Source of the DNA: Lachnospiraceae bacterium
GTDB taxonomy: Bacteria > Bacillota > Clostridia > Lachnospirales > Lachnospiraceae
Direction of reading: 5' to 3'
Assembly (NCBI GenBank): GCA_022510565.1
Contig: JAFLTE010000014.1
Coordinates: 1 to 64,000, forward strand
Length of the DNA: 64,000 nt
In this document: one piece after another, positions 1-9,302 of the stretch
How positions within the stretch are numbered: the stretch's first letter is position 1
Layout: each line of letters begins with the position of its first letter
Notes under the pieces: generated by a model
Seen by the model: the letters and a program-made list of their open reading frames with translations, nothing else
What the model was told of the DNA's origin: nothing
The model's database searches: none
Made by a program: the position numbers and the translations under genes

Positions 1-6
1 GCGTAT

Positions 7-88
7 GGGCGGATTCCCGAGTGGCCAAAGGGGACAGACTGTAAATCTGCTGCAAATTGCTTCGGTGGTTCGAATCCACCTCCGCCCA
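7..88 (+). tRNA. tRNA-Tyr (anticodon GTA)
   Basis: Acceptor GGGCGGA/TCCGCCC, anticodon loop CAGACTGTAAATCTG, long variable arm, T-arm GGTTCGAATCC. Confidence 0.95.
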
Positions 89-157
89 GTTAGCTGTACT
101 ATAGCTAAGGTGGATATGCACATAATTTATAATTGGTGCATATATATAATTAAATAA

Positions 158-231
158 CGCGGGGTGGAGCAGTCTGGAAGCTCGTCGGGCTCATAACCCG
201 AAGGTCATAGGTTCAAATCCTGTCCCCGCTA
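158..231 (+). tRNA. tRNA-fMet (initiator, anticodon CAT)
   Basis: CGCGGGG start with mismatched first acceptor pair, GGG/CCC anticodon stem TCGGGCTCATAACCCGA, T-arm GGTTCAAATCC. Confidence 0.93.
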
Positions 232-237
232 CTCAAT

Positions 238-310
<73 letters not shown>

Positions 311-322
311 CTGCTATTATAA

Positions 323-360
323 TAAGGGAAATGTTGATTACAACGTTTCCCTTATTTTTT
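323..360 (+). terminator. Intrinsic terminator after tRNA cluster
   Basis: AAGGGAAATGTTG-atta-CAACGTTTCCCTT followed by ATTTTTT. Confidence 0.9.
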
Positions 361-438
361 GTCCTAGATACTTTTAGTGCGATTTGGTGCAGATGCAGTC
401 AATGTGATTTTTATACATTATAATAGCTACTTTTTGAT

Positions 439-705
439 TTGGCATTAAAAATAGCTTTTGCCGTTATTATAATTGCTTTACTCTTCCCCTCTTCGGGTGA
501 GTATTTTAATTTTATGGACACAGAGTATTTGTACAGTGTGGGTAACAGCTTGATTGCATTATCAATTGCGCTTGCAATTTTTTTAAGTGAGTATCTGTTA
601 TACCGTTATGATCACGATGAATACAGTGCCGATGAGCATATTAACAACGATGGTGAGGAATATGATCAAAGCGGATACCACGGCGAAGATGATATGAGGA
701 AATAA
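439..705 (+). CDS. Small membrane protein of unknown function
   Basis: 88-aa ORF (TTG start in track) with two hydrophobic segments and an acidic tail; stop overlaps the next ATG (TAATG). Confidence 0.5.
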   Translation: MALKIAFAVIIIALLFPSSGEYFNFMDTEYLYSVGNSLIALSIALAIFLSEYLLYRYDHDEYSADEHINNDGEEYDQSGYHGEDDMRK

Positions 706-806
706 TGGATATGGTAAAGTTTGAGTGTAGATTGAAAAAGTATCGTCTGTTAAAAGAAATGACGCAAGAGCAGTTGGCAAATCTTTATCTTTTCATAAAA
801 ATATAA
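705..806 (+). pseudogene. Truncated XRE/Cro-CI HTH regulator remnant
   Basis: Manual translation MDMVKFECRLKKYRLLKEMTQEQLANLYLFIKI*: first half of an XRE HTH, then loss of homology and a stop. Confidence 0.6.
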
Positions 807-947
807 TTTAAAATGAATGCATAAAGGCAAAAAACGCAAACTGAAAATCGGGATTTGTAATTATAAAATTCCTGTATATTGCCATGTTAATCATGTAAAT
901 GATATAATTACACATTGATATATGCCCTTTTCACAGGAGGTATAAAA

Positions 948-2252
948 ATGGACAAGATGATGCAACAGAAATTTTCTGAAGACTTATTGCAGTATTTAAA
1001 TGACAGTCCCACTGCATATCATGCCGTGGAGAATGCGGAAACAATACTTAAGCAGAATCATTTTCAGGAATTGAAGGAAACAATGGCGTGGTCGCTGCAA
1101 AAAGGGGGCAGGTATTTTGTTACCAAAAATCGATCAAGCATTATTGCGTTTACGGTGGGAGACAATGATGTGGCAAGCGAAGGTTTTCGCATTATAGGTG
1201 CTCACACGGATTTCCCGAACCTTAAGATTAAGCCGGGTCCGTGTACTGTTACACCGGATGGCTACGTGAAGGTTAATGTGGAGGTTTACGGCGGCGTTAT
1301 TTTAAGCACATGGTTTGACAGACCTCTCGCTGTGGCGGGGCGTGTTATCATGAAAGAAAATAACGAACTCAAAGAAAAGCTGATTAAGATTGATAAACCT
1401 ATTTTTATGATTCCTAATCTGTGCGTTCATTTCCAGAGAGATGTAAATGATAAAGGTTTCTCCTACAATAAGCAAAAAGATATTTTTCCTTTGTTGTGTA
1501 TGAAAGAGGACGACATAGAAAAGGACGATTATTTATTAAATCTGATACAGGAAGAAAGCGGTATTCAAAAAGCTGATATTCTGGACTATGAATTATTTTT
1601 GTATGAATTCCAGAAGGGTATTTTTACAGGGAAAAATAAGGAATATATTTCCGCCTCTCGTATTGATAATCTGGCTATGGTTTATGCAGGCTTGTCAGCG
1701 TTGACTGAAGCTGCAAATAAGGGGAATCAGTACAGGATATTTGCTGCCTTCGATAATGAGGAGGTGGGAAGTACTACTGCGCAAGGCGCTCATTCCGGAT
1801 TTTTAGTGCATACGATGAACCGGATTTGTAAGAATCTGGGATTGTCGGATGATGCCTTTTTTCAGGCGGTTGCCAATTCAACATCCATCTCTGCCGATTC
1901 AGCGCATGCGGTTCATCCGAACTACGGTGACAAGCACGATCCGGAGAATCGGCCTGTTTTAGGCGGTGGCCCTACCATTAAGTATTCTGCATCCCAAAGA
2001 TATGGGACATCAGCGTTCAGTGCGGCCTACTTTATGAAAGCCTGTGAGCAGGCGGGAGTTCCCTATCAAAAATATGTAAATAGAAATGATATTGTCGGTG
2101 GTTCTACGATTGGACCGACGATCTCCAGTCTGACTACGATACCTACAGTGGACATGGGAACGCCAATCCTGGCAATGCATTCCATTCGGGAATTTGGGGC
2201 AGTGATGGACAATGTTTATACCAAGATGGCTTTTCAGGCATATTTAGAATAA
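948..2252 (+). CDS. M18 family aminopeptidase
   Basis: GAHTDFPNLKIKP, ASRIDNLAMVYAGL, AAFDNEEVGS motifs; RBS AGGAGG before ATG at 948. Confidence 0.9.
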   Translation: MDKMMQQKFSEDLLQYLNDSPTAYHAVENAETILKQNHFQELKETMAWSLQKGGRYFVTKNRSSIIAFTVGDNDVASEGFRIIGAHTDFPNLKIKPGPCTVTPDGYVKVNVEVYGGVILSTWFDRPLAVAGRVIMKENNELKEKLIKIDKPIFMIPNLCVHFQRDVNDKGFSYNKQKDIFPLLCMKEDDIEKDDYLLNLIQEESGIQKADILDYELFLYEFQKGIFTGKNKEYISASRIDNLAMVYAGLSALTEAANKGNQYRIFAAFDNEEVGSTTAQGAHSGFLVHTMNRICKNLGLSDDAFFQAVANSTSISADSAHAVHPNYGDKHDPENRPVLGGGPTIKYSASQRYGTSAFSAAYFMKACEQAGVPYQKYVNRNDIVGGSTIGPTISSLTTIPTVDMGTPILAMHSIREFGAVMDNVYTKMAFQAYLE

Positions 2253-2300
2253 AAGTAAACCGCTGCGCGGATTAACAAAAGTAAATCCTGACGGATTAAC
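2252..2300 (+). repeat. Imperfect tandem repeat in intergenic region
   Basis: AAAGTAAACCGCTGCGCGGATTAAC (2252-2276) and AAAGTAAATCCTGACGGATTAAC (2278-2300), followed by hairpin GGAAGAACG-taaa-CGTTCTTCC. Confidence 0.6.
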
Positions 2301-2402
2301 TTTGGAAGAACGTAAACGTTCTTCCCCAAATTAGTGTGTGATTTAGCTAACGAAAATCCGAACTTGATTTTTCTTGATTGATAGGTGTATATTATAAACA
2401 CA

Positions 2403-2453
2403 GCGTGTTGCCAATGTGCGTAAATCCAGCGTACATTGGCGATACGCTTTTTT
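2403..2453 (+). terminator. Terminator/attenuator-like hairpin in MATE leader
   Basis: 18-bp stem (3 G-U wobbles, no mismatch) GCGTGTTGCCAATGTGCG / CGTACATTGGCGATACGC, 9-nt loop, T6 tract. Confidence 0.8.
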
Positions 2454-2473
2454 AGTGTCGAAAGGAGAATAAA

Positions 2474-3847
2474 ATGGAACAAAAATCCATCGAAAAAATG
2501 GGAACTACTACCATTAAAAAATTAATGTTATCCATGGGAATTCCCGTCATTATATCTATGATGTTGCAGGCACTTTACAACATTGTAGATAGTGCCTTTG
2601 TGTCAAATATGGAGGGCGGAGAGAGTGCATTAAATGCGCTTACGCTGGCGTTCCCGGTACAAATGCTAATGGTTGCTATAGGTATCGGTACAGGTGTAGG
2701 TGTCAATGTTTTGCTTGCAAAAAGTCTCGGTCAACAAGACAAAGAAAAGGCATCAAAGGTTGCCGGAAATGCCATTTTCCTTGGGATAGTTATTACTGTA
2801 ATCTTCATTCTGTTTGGATTGTTTGGTGTGAAGCCCTATATTGCAACTCAAACTTCCAATCAAATCATATTTGATATGGCGGTAAGGTATTTGCAGATCT
2901 GCTGTACATGTTCAATAGGCGTTGTGTTTTTTGGTATTTTTGAAAAATTGCTTCAGGCAACGGGCTTAACAGTGCAGTCGACAATTGCGCAAATTTCCGG
3001 TGCGATAATCAACATTGTTTTAGATCCAATCATGATTTACGGTTTATTGGGATGTCCGGCAATGGGAGTCGCCGGTGCCGCATATGCTACTATTAGCGGA
3101 CAAATAGCTTCGTTTTTAATAGCATTACTCTTCCATTTCAAGTCAAACAAAAGCGTTGACAAGGGGATGAAGTACATTAAGCCTCAAGCAGAATTGATTA
3201 AAGGGATATACGCAATCGGATTGCCGGCCATTATTGCTCAGGCGCTGATGTCTTTCATGACATACGGTATTAACATTATACTCGTACAGGCAAATGAGGC
3301 TTTGGTTACGGCCTATGGATTATATTATAAAATTCAGCAATTTATTTTGTTTGCAGCATTTGGATTACGTGATACCATTACACCCATTGTTTCCTTTAGT
3401 CATGGAATGGGGAATAAAAAACGTATTTTAGACGGGCTTAGATATGGTGTTTTATATACCATCATTATTATGATTGCAGGCACAATTGTACTGGAGTTGT
3501 TTGCTGATCCACTATGTTCCGTATTTAAACTCTCCGGAACAACCGAGAGTCTTTGCATTAGCGCTGTGCGTATTATTTCGATTGGTTTTGCATTTGCCGG
3601 TATCAGTATTTCTCTTCAAGGTGTATTGCAAGCATTGGATTGTGGTCTCTTGTCACTTACTATTTCGATCAGCAGACAACTTTTATTTGTTCTGCCGATA
3701 GCATGGATATTTACCTTGTTTATTGCTGACAACCTCAGCAATGCATGGATCGTGTGGCTTACTTTCCCTATTGCTGAAATTATTACCGGAGCAATGGCTA
3801 TAGGGCTGATGTTCAAAGCACATAAGAGTAAAATTAAATCGCTGTAG
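2474..3847 (+). CDS. MATE family efflux transporter
   Basis: Polytopic MATE-type sequence (MGIPVIISMMLQALYNIVDSAFVS); RBS AAAGGAG upstream. Confidence 0.93.
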   Translation: MEQKSIEKMGTTTIKKLMLSMGIPVIISMMLQALYNIVDSAFVSNMEGGESALNALTLAFPVQMLMVAIGIGTGVGVNVLLAKSLGQQDKEKASKVAGNAIFLGIVITVIFILFGLFGVKPYIATQTSNQIIFDMAVRYLQICCTCSIGVVFFGIFEKLLQATGLTVQSTIAQISGAIINIVLDPIMIYGLLGCPAMGVAGAAYATISGQIASFLIALLFHFKSNKSVDKGMKYIKPQAELIKGIYAIGLPAIIAQALMSFMTYGINIILVQANEALVTAYGLYYKIQQFILFAAFGLRDTITPIVSFSHGMGNKKRILDGLRYGVLYTIIIMIAGTIVLELFADPLCSVFKLSGTTESLCISAVRIISIGFAFAGISISLQGVLQALDCGLLSLTISISRQLLFVLPIAWIFTLFIADNLSNAWIVWLTFPIAEIITGAMAIGLMFKAHKSKIKSL

Positions 3848-3929
3848 GAACGAACTGGTTTAATCAGGAAAAGGAGACCTGCGTTATCGTAGGCTGATGT
3901 GCAGACTTTATCTTAGAGGATAACCTCTA

Positions 3930-3987
3930 TTGACTTTTTGGACGGCATATGCTATTCTAAATCAGATGTATTAAAACAAGTGTTTTA
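3930..3987 (+). promoter_or_regulatory. tetR promoter with candidate operator
   Basis: TTGACT-17-TATTCT; dyad TAAAACA-AG-TGTTTTA at 3972-3987 downstream of the -10. Confidence 0.65.
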
Positions 3988-4002
3988 GAAAGGAAAAAAC
4001 GT

Positions 4003-4566
4003 ATGCCGCCTAAAGCTAAATTTACACGGGAAGAAATTATAGAAGCAGCGCTTAAAATTGCGAGAACACAAGGAATCGAAGCGGTGACGGCCAGAGAATT
4101 GGGAAAGTCGCTGGGCAGCTCCGCAAGACCGATATTCACCGTATTTCAGAGTATGGATGAGGTGTTGGAAGAGGTACAAAAAGGCGCCAGAGAAATATAT
4201 CGTCAGTATGTAGAGCAGGGCTTATCACAAACCCCTGCTTTTCGTGGTGTCGGATTGTCATATATTCGATTTGCAATAGAGGAAGAAAAGTTGTTCCGAC
4301 TATTGTTTATGAGCGAGCAGAAGCCGGTAGACGGCATCGAACAGATTCTGATGTTGATTGATGAAAGCTATGATGCTATCTTACGTTCGGTGGAAGAGCC
4401 CTATCATTTAAAAAGAGAAGATGCAAAGCGAATATATCAGCATCTGTGGATATACAGTCACGGAATTGCCACGTTGTATGCCACCGGAATGTATTCATTT
4501 ACACAGGAAGAGATAGAGAGGCAGCTTGCAGAAATCTTTAAAGGGTTATTAAAAAACAATTCGTAA
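4003..4566 (+). CDS. TetR/AcrR family transcriptional regulator
   Basis: N-terminal HTH FTREEIIEAALKIARTQGIEAVTARELGKSLGSS. Confidence 0.9.
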   Translation: MPPKAKFTREEIIEAALKIARTQGIEAVTARELGKSLGSSARPIFTVFQSMDEVLEEVQKGAREIYRQYVEQGLSQTPAFRGVGLSYIRFAIEEEKLFRLLFMSEQKPVDGIEQILMLIDESYDAILRSVEEPYHLKREDAKRIYQHLWIYSHGIATLYATGMYSFTQEEIERQLAEIFKGLLKNNS

Positions 4567-4655
4567 TATAGATTCGCAATCATTCATGAGGGATTCTTAA
4601 TCACTAAGTGATATAGAAATATAAACAGTAAGCAGGATGAAAGGAATAATACATT

Positions 4656-5348
4656 ATGATACGGATGGAGCATGTAACGAAATCATACGGTAATAAAGAA
4701 AACAGGGTTCCGGTTCTAAAAGGCGTTTCCCTGACAATTCAGGATGAAGATTATGTTGTTATCTTAGGAGCTTCCGGCTCCGGAAAATCCACTCTGCTTC
4801 AAGTTATGTCAGGTCTGGAAAAAGCGGATGACGGGCAGGTTTTTTACGACGATCAGGACATCGAGCTTCTATCGGAAGAAGCGTTGACAAGATTCCGCAG
4901 AGACAATGTGGGATTTATATTTCAGCAATATTACTTGCTGCCGGGGCTGACAGTTGATAAAAATGTAAAGCTTGGTGCCGACCTGGCGGGTAATAAGGAG
5001 TATCGGGATATGATAGATGCGGTAGGCCTGAGCGAAAAGATAAGTAAGCTGCCCGGTGAGCTTTCCGGCGGTGAGCAGCAGAGGGTAGCCGTAGCGAGAG
5101 CGCTTTCCAAAAAGCCGAAGGTACTTTTCTTAGATGAACCTACCGGTGCCTTGGATGAAGCCACAGGCAGACAGGTACTGGACTATATTTCCAAGCTGAG
5201 AGAAGAATATCATTTTACAGTAATCATGGTGACACATAATGACCATATTGCAGAGATGGCGAACACGGTTATTCATATGAACAGCGGTAATATTGTGGAC
5301 GTTCGACAGAACGATACACCTAAGGGTGCATATGAAATTGAATGGTAG
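4656..5348 (+). CDS. ABC transporter ATP-binding protein (LolD/MacB type)
   Basis: Walker [10 protein letters not shown], signature [15 protein letters not shown], Walker B VLFLDEP. Confidence 0.95.
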   Translation: MIRMEHVTKSYGNKENRVPVLKGVSLTIQDEDYVVILGASGSGKSTLLQVMSGLEKADDGQVFYDDQDIELLSEEALTRFRRDNVGFIFQQYYLLPGLTVDKNVKLGADLAGNKEYRDMIDAVGLSEKISKLPGELSGGEQQRVAVARALSKKPKVLFLDEPTGALDEATGRQVLDYISKLREEYHFTVIMVTHNDHIAEMANTVIHMNSGNIVDVRQNDTPKGAYEIEW

Positions 5349-5371
5349 ATGAAAAAGGAGCTTGGTCTGAG

Positions 5372-6448
5372 ATGATTGGGAAGAAAAATAGTATTCGCCT
5401 GGCAAGTATATCAGTCGTAACATTCTGTGCAGTTTTCGTCTGTACACTGTTTCTAAATTACAATATGGACTTTGTGGGGATCAAAGATGAAATTGCTTCT
5501 CCGCAGGCACTTATCCTATATAACGCACAGGTTATGACGGGAAAGGTTACAAGTGGCGTCAGCGGAGGAAGCCTGCTTTTGACCTCGGCAATTATGCTGC
5601 TTTTCTATATCAAGAATCACATAGATGCGCACAAGAAAGAACTGGGAATTATGAAAGCCCTCGGATATTCTGAGATAAGTATTGCACTGCAGTTCTGGAC
5701 ATATGCGCTCAGTGTATTTGCAGGAACGGCATTGGGGTTTGGCGGCGCCTTCCTGATGATGCCACGGTTTTATACAACACAGCTTGGTGAAGGGATTTTT
5801 CCTGATGTGGAAATTACTTTTCATCCACAGCTTGCAGTGGCAATGGTAGTACTTCCGACGGTTTTCTTCGGAGTGTTGTCGGTGGTGTACGCATATCTGA
5901 AACTGAAAATGCCGACCGTGGATTTGCTGAAAGAAAGATTATCTTCGGGCAGAAAACCACGGGAAAAGGCCTTGGTTTTCTTTGCTATATTCGGTGCCTT
6001 TTGCTATTCGGCGATGGTACAGATGTCGAGCCGGATGAACGAATTTTCAAAGGGACTGATGGTGTTGATGATTTTTGTTATCGGCATCATATTGGCAGGA
6101 ATAACGCTTCTGATGGCGCTGACTACGGTGGTAAAGCGCAATACGAAAAATATTGCCATGATGCGTGTGTTGGGTTATAGTTTTGCCGAATGTCGGAAAG
6201 CAGTCTTAAGCAAATATCGCGTGTTTGCTTATATCGGGTTTGTACTTGGTACATTGTATCAGCATCTGCTGTTAAAGATTATGATTAATATTGTTTTTCA
6301 GGATGTGGAAGGCGTGCCGGATTATAATTTTAATATGTTAAATTGCTTTTATGTACTGATTTCTTTCGCGATTTTATACGAGGGGATTCTGTATGTATAC
6401 GGAAGAAGAATCAGGAAAGTTTCCGTGAAAGAGGTTATGTTGGAGTAG
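5372..6448 (+). CDS. FtsX-like ABC transporter permease
   Basis: Adjacent to LolD-type ATPase; FtsX-like HKKELGIMKALGYS and IAMMRVLGYS. Confidence 0.88.
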   Translation: MIGKKNSIRLASISVVTFCAVFVCTLFLNYNMDFVGIKDEIASPQALILYNAQVMTGKVTSGVSGGSLLLTSAIMLLFYIKNHIDAHKKELGIMKALGYSEISIALQFWTYALSVFAGTALGFGGAFLMMPRFYTTQLGEGIFPDVEITFHPQLAVAMVVLPTVFFGVLSVVYAYLKLKMPTVDLLKERLSSGRKPREKALVFFAIFGAFCYSAMVQMSSRMNEFSKGLMVLMIFVIGIILAGITLLMALTTVVKRNTKNIAMMRVLGYSFAECRKAVLSKYRVFAYIGFVLGTLYQHLLLKIMINIVFQDVEGVPDYNFNMLNCFYVLISFAILYEGILYVYGRRIRKVSVKEVMLE

Positions 6449-6643
6449 AGGAAGGGTTTTCTGCTTTATATATTTACAAAGCAGTCTAATTTTTGATATA
6501 TATAGATTCTGAAGTTATATTCAATGGGATTGGCATTGAGGTCAACATATATGTCTAGTTGTAAAAATAGAGCAATTCTCGCTTTATGTCGTGTTGTTAT
6601 GACCCCTTTTTATGTAAGGTAATCATGAAAGGAGGCAATTGAG

Positions 6644-7270
6644 ATGGACCAAATAAAAATTGGGGAGTTTTTAAAACGATTAAGAAATGAAAAAGAACTT
6701 ACCCAAGAACAGTTGGCGGAAAAAGTAGGTGTATCCAACAGAACAGTTTCCAGATGGGAAACAGGAAACAATCTGCCGGATATAAGTATACTTATTCAAC
6801 TGTCTGAATTCTATGATATTGATATCCGTGAGATTATTGACGGGGAAAGGAAAAGTGAGATTATGGATGGTGAAATGAAAGATACAATAACAAAGGTTGC
6901 GGAGTATGCCGAGTATGAGAAAGAACTGATAATTATGCAGATGAAGAGAAATAGTATCATTGCATTAATTTCTCTGGTGTTTGTATATGCCATTGCAATC
7001 AGTTCGGACTTACCCAATATTTTTGTGTTAGTACAATATGCGGGCATTGTTCTTGCGCTTGGCGCAATAGTTGAAAATCTACTGTATGCAACTCGGAAAA
7101 AGAAAACAGTAAGTGAGGACGGAAGCCAGCTGAACGGAAAATTTGTTTGGCCGGTGGTAATTGTTTGTGTACTGGCGCTTATAATCGTCGTTGTAGCACT
7201 GATTGCTTTGAGGGCTACGTATCCGGATGAAACGTTATGGCAGCTGTTTGGACATTTTTTTGAGAAATAA
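6644..7270 (+). CDS. XRE family regulator with C-terminal membrane segments
   Basis: IGEFLKRLRNEKELTQEQLAEKVGVSNRTVSRWETGNNLPDISIL plus hydrophobic C-terminus. Confidence 0.9.
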   Translation: MDQIKIGEFLKRLRNEKELTQEQLAEKVGVSNRTVSRWETGNNLPDISILIQLSEFYDIDIREIIDGERKSEIMDGEMKDTITKVAEYAEYEKELIIMQMKRNSIIALISLVFVYAIAISSDLPNIFVLVQYAGIVLALGAIVENLLYATRKKKTVSEDGSQLNGKFVWPVVIVCVLALIIVVVALIALRATYPDETLWQLFGHFFEK

Positions 7271-7293
7271 AGTACGTTCGCTATTTTATAAAA

Positions 7294-7366
7294 AACTCCT
7301 ATATTCGCGATATTCGAGCATTATATTGTAAGGTTATTATTATCTCGAATATCGAGAATGGGAGTT
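7294..7366. repeat. Inverted repeat carrying two PadR-operator-like dyads
   Basis: AACTCCTATATTCGCGATATTCGAG (7294-7318) versus CTCGAATATCGAGAATGGGAGTT (7344-7366); related dyad CTCGATATTCGAG at 10468-10480. Confidence 0.65.
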
Positions 7367-7414
7367 GGAATTTCACCACGGCAGTTTAGATTGTCAGCTG
7401 TATTTTAAATGTCA

Positions 7415-9280
7415 TTACCAATATTCACTTACTTTATGGAGAGTTATTTCATTATCATTATATCTTATTTCAAAAAGTGCAACCTTCTTAATATCTGCGC
7501 TGTTTTCAAACATTTTGTCGAAATTCTTTACAAATGTTTCATCGGTACCATTGATAAATACATGGGTATATCCGCCATTCTTCAGTTCTTCCGTCCATTG
7601 CTCCGAAGAATATTTTTCACTAAAGCTAAAGTGCATGGGTGGCTGCATCTGATAAGGGGTTAATGCGTATCGGCAGACCCAGTACCAAAAGCCTGAATCT
7701 TGTTGATGTACGAAAAACACTTTCAGATTATCTGTGCCATAGCTGTCCAAAGTTTCCTTTACATTTTGGAAGCGATAGTCCAGGGGATATTCTTTATATG
7801 TGTCTAATGTGATGGGAGTTGCGGTAACAATGGCCGGATATATAGGAAGATAGCCACATAAAATAAATACAAGTGCTATAATTCCAACACCCCATCTCAT
7901 ACTCTCTTTAAAACAGTCAAATAAAAGAACCATTATTACTGTACAACAGCATATAAGCCAAGTTCCCATATATCGGCCAAATGAGGCCACTGTCAAGGCT
8001 TCGCTCTCGGTATAAGTAAAAAGATACAATATTAATAATGTAAAGGCATAAATTGGGAAACAAATTAAAGTTCCACATATACAAACCCGTTTTCTGATTT
8101 TTGGTGCGTTCAGCTCATTTTTTCTTGTGATGCAAAAATACCATATGCTGCCAATAATGAGCAACAATATCCAAAACAGACAACTGGGAGAGTATAATCC
8201 TCCCGCCGACATGGGCTCAGTTGTAAAAGTTTTCCAGAAATTATATATTGCCTGATAGCGGTATGCGGGAGCTTGTCCGGCAAGTAATTCACGAATTGCT
8301 TCAAATGTTACGCCGGATGTATCCCATGCTTCAGATGTTTTAGATATCTTTAGATAGATATCCCATGAATATTTTCCCAGAATAACGGATATTCCCATAA
8401 TGGCAGGAAGATACAAGGCATTTTTAAATTCCTTTCCTGCCTGCTTTACCCGCAGGATTTCCCCAACCAGAATAATCGGCAACGCAATCGTGCATAATCC
8501 GACTCCGGAGGCTTTGGTCAAGCATATCACTATAGTCATCAGGCATATTGTTACATTTCGCCATTGTGCATTTTCATATAGAGCATATGCAATGAAAAGC
8601 AGCGCTGCCTGTACACCAAGCAGACAGTCTACATATGTTACATCATATGCCCGATACCAGCCCAATAGTGGTAATAGGATCATGCATAGTCCCATTATCA
8701 CTGCTTTAGGCCATTCCTTTTTTTTCGTAATAACACAAAAGTATGGGCTCATATATGCCAAATAGAGTGCATGATAGGCCAAATAACTCTTGCTTTCCGT
8801 ATAAGTTCTTCCAAATCGTTGTGAAAACCAAGCAAAAATAGAGGCGGCCGGGGGATAGCCCTTAAAACTTGTAGTAGAATTCTCAAGATTTGCAAAGTCA
8901 TTCAAATACCAAAAATTCTTGATTACTGTGCCCCAATGGGAAAATTCATCCCAGGAGTTGATTCTCATTCGCATGGTCCAGGGCAGCATTACAAATATTG
9001 ATACAGTAAAGAAAAAGAAGCCGGGGGTAAAAACATAGGTAAAAATATCCTGTCGCAGGGTCTTTCTTTTATATATCAGGCAAAAAATTCCTCCAACGGG
9101 TACGGTAAGCAATGCGATAAAGAAACCCGGAAGAAAATTGCCGATTAACCCGCTGATATAAATAGTTAAAATAATATAGCAGATACAGCAGGGCAATGCC
9201 TGCTCAAATGTTCCTTTAAATAGAACGGCCGTGATTGCTGAAAATGCAATTAAAAATAGAAGAAATGCGTAGACACTCAT
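7415..9280 (-). CDS. Polytopic membrane protein, probable GT-C fold glycosyltransferase
   Basis: 621 aa with many TM segments and a WDEFSHWG acidic loop near the N-terminus; next to a GT2 gene. Confidence 0.6.
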   Translation of the reverse strand: MSVYAFLLFLIAFSAITAVLFKGTFEQALPCCICYIILTIYISGLIGNFLPGFFIALLTVPVGGIFCLIYKRKTLRQDIFTYVFTPGFFFFTVSIFVMLPWTMRMRINSWDEFSHWGTVIKNFWYLNDFANLENSTTSFKGYPPAASIFAWFSQRFGRTYTESKSYLAYHALYLAYMSPYFCVITKKKEWPKAVIMGLCMILLPLLGWYRAYDVTYVDCLLGVQAALLFIAYALYENAQWRNVTICLMTIVICLTKASGVGLCTIALPIILVGEILRVKQAGKEFKNALYLPAIMGISVILGKYSWDIYLKISKTSEAWDTSGVTFEAIRELLAGQAPAYRYQAIYNFWKTFTTEPMSAGGLYSPSCLFWILLLIIGSIWYFCITRKNELNAPKIRKRVCICGTLICFPIYAFTLLILYLFTYTESEALTVASFGRYMGTWLICCCTVIMVLLFDCFKESMRWGVGIIALVFILCGYLPIYPAIVTATPITLDTYKEYPLDYRFQNVKETLDSYGTDNLKVFFVHQQDSGFWYWVCRYALTPYQMQPPMHFSFSEKYSSEQWTEELKNGGYTHVFINGTDETFVKNFDKMFENSADIKKVALFEIRYNDNEITLHKVSEYW

Positions 9281-9302
9281 CTTTCATCCCTCATTGAAAA
9301 TA

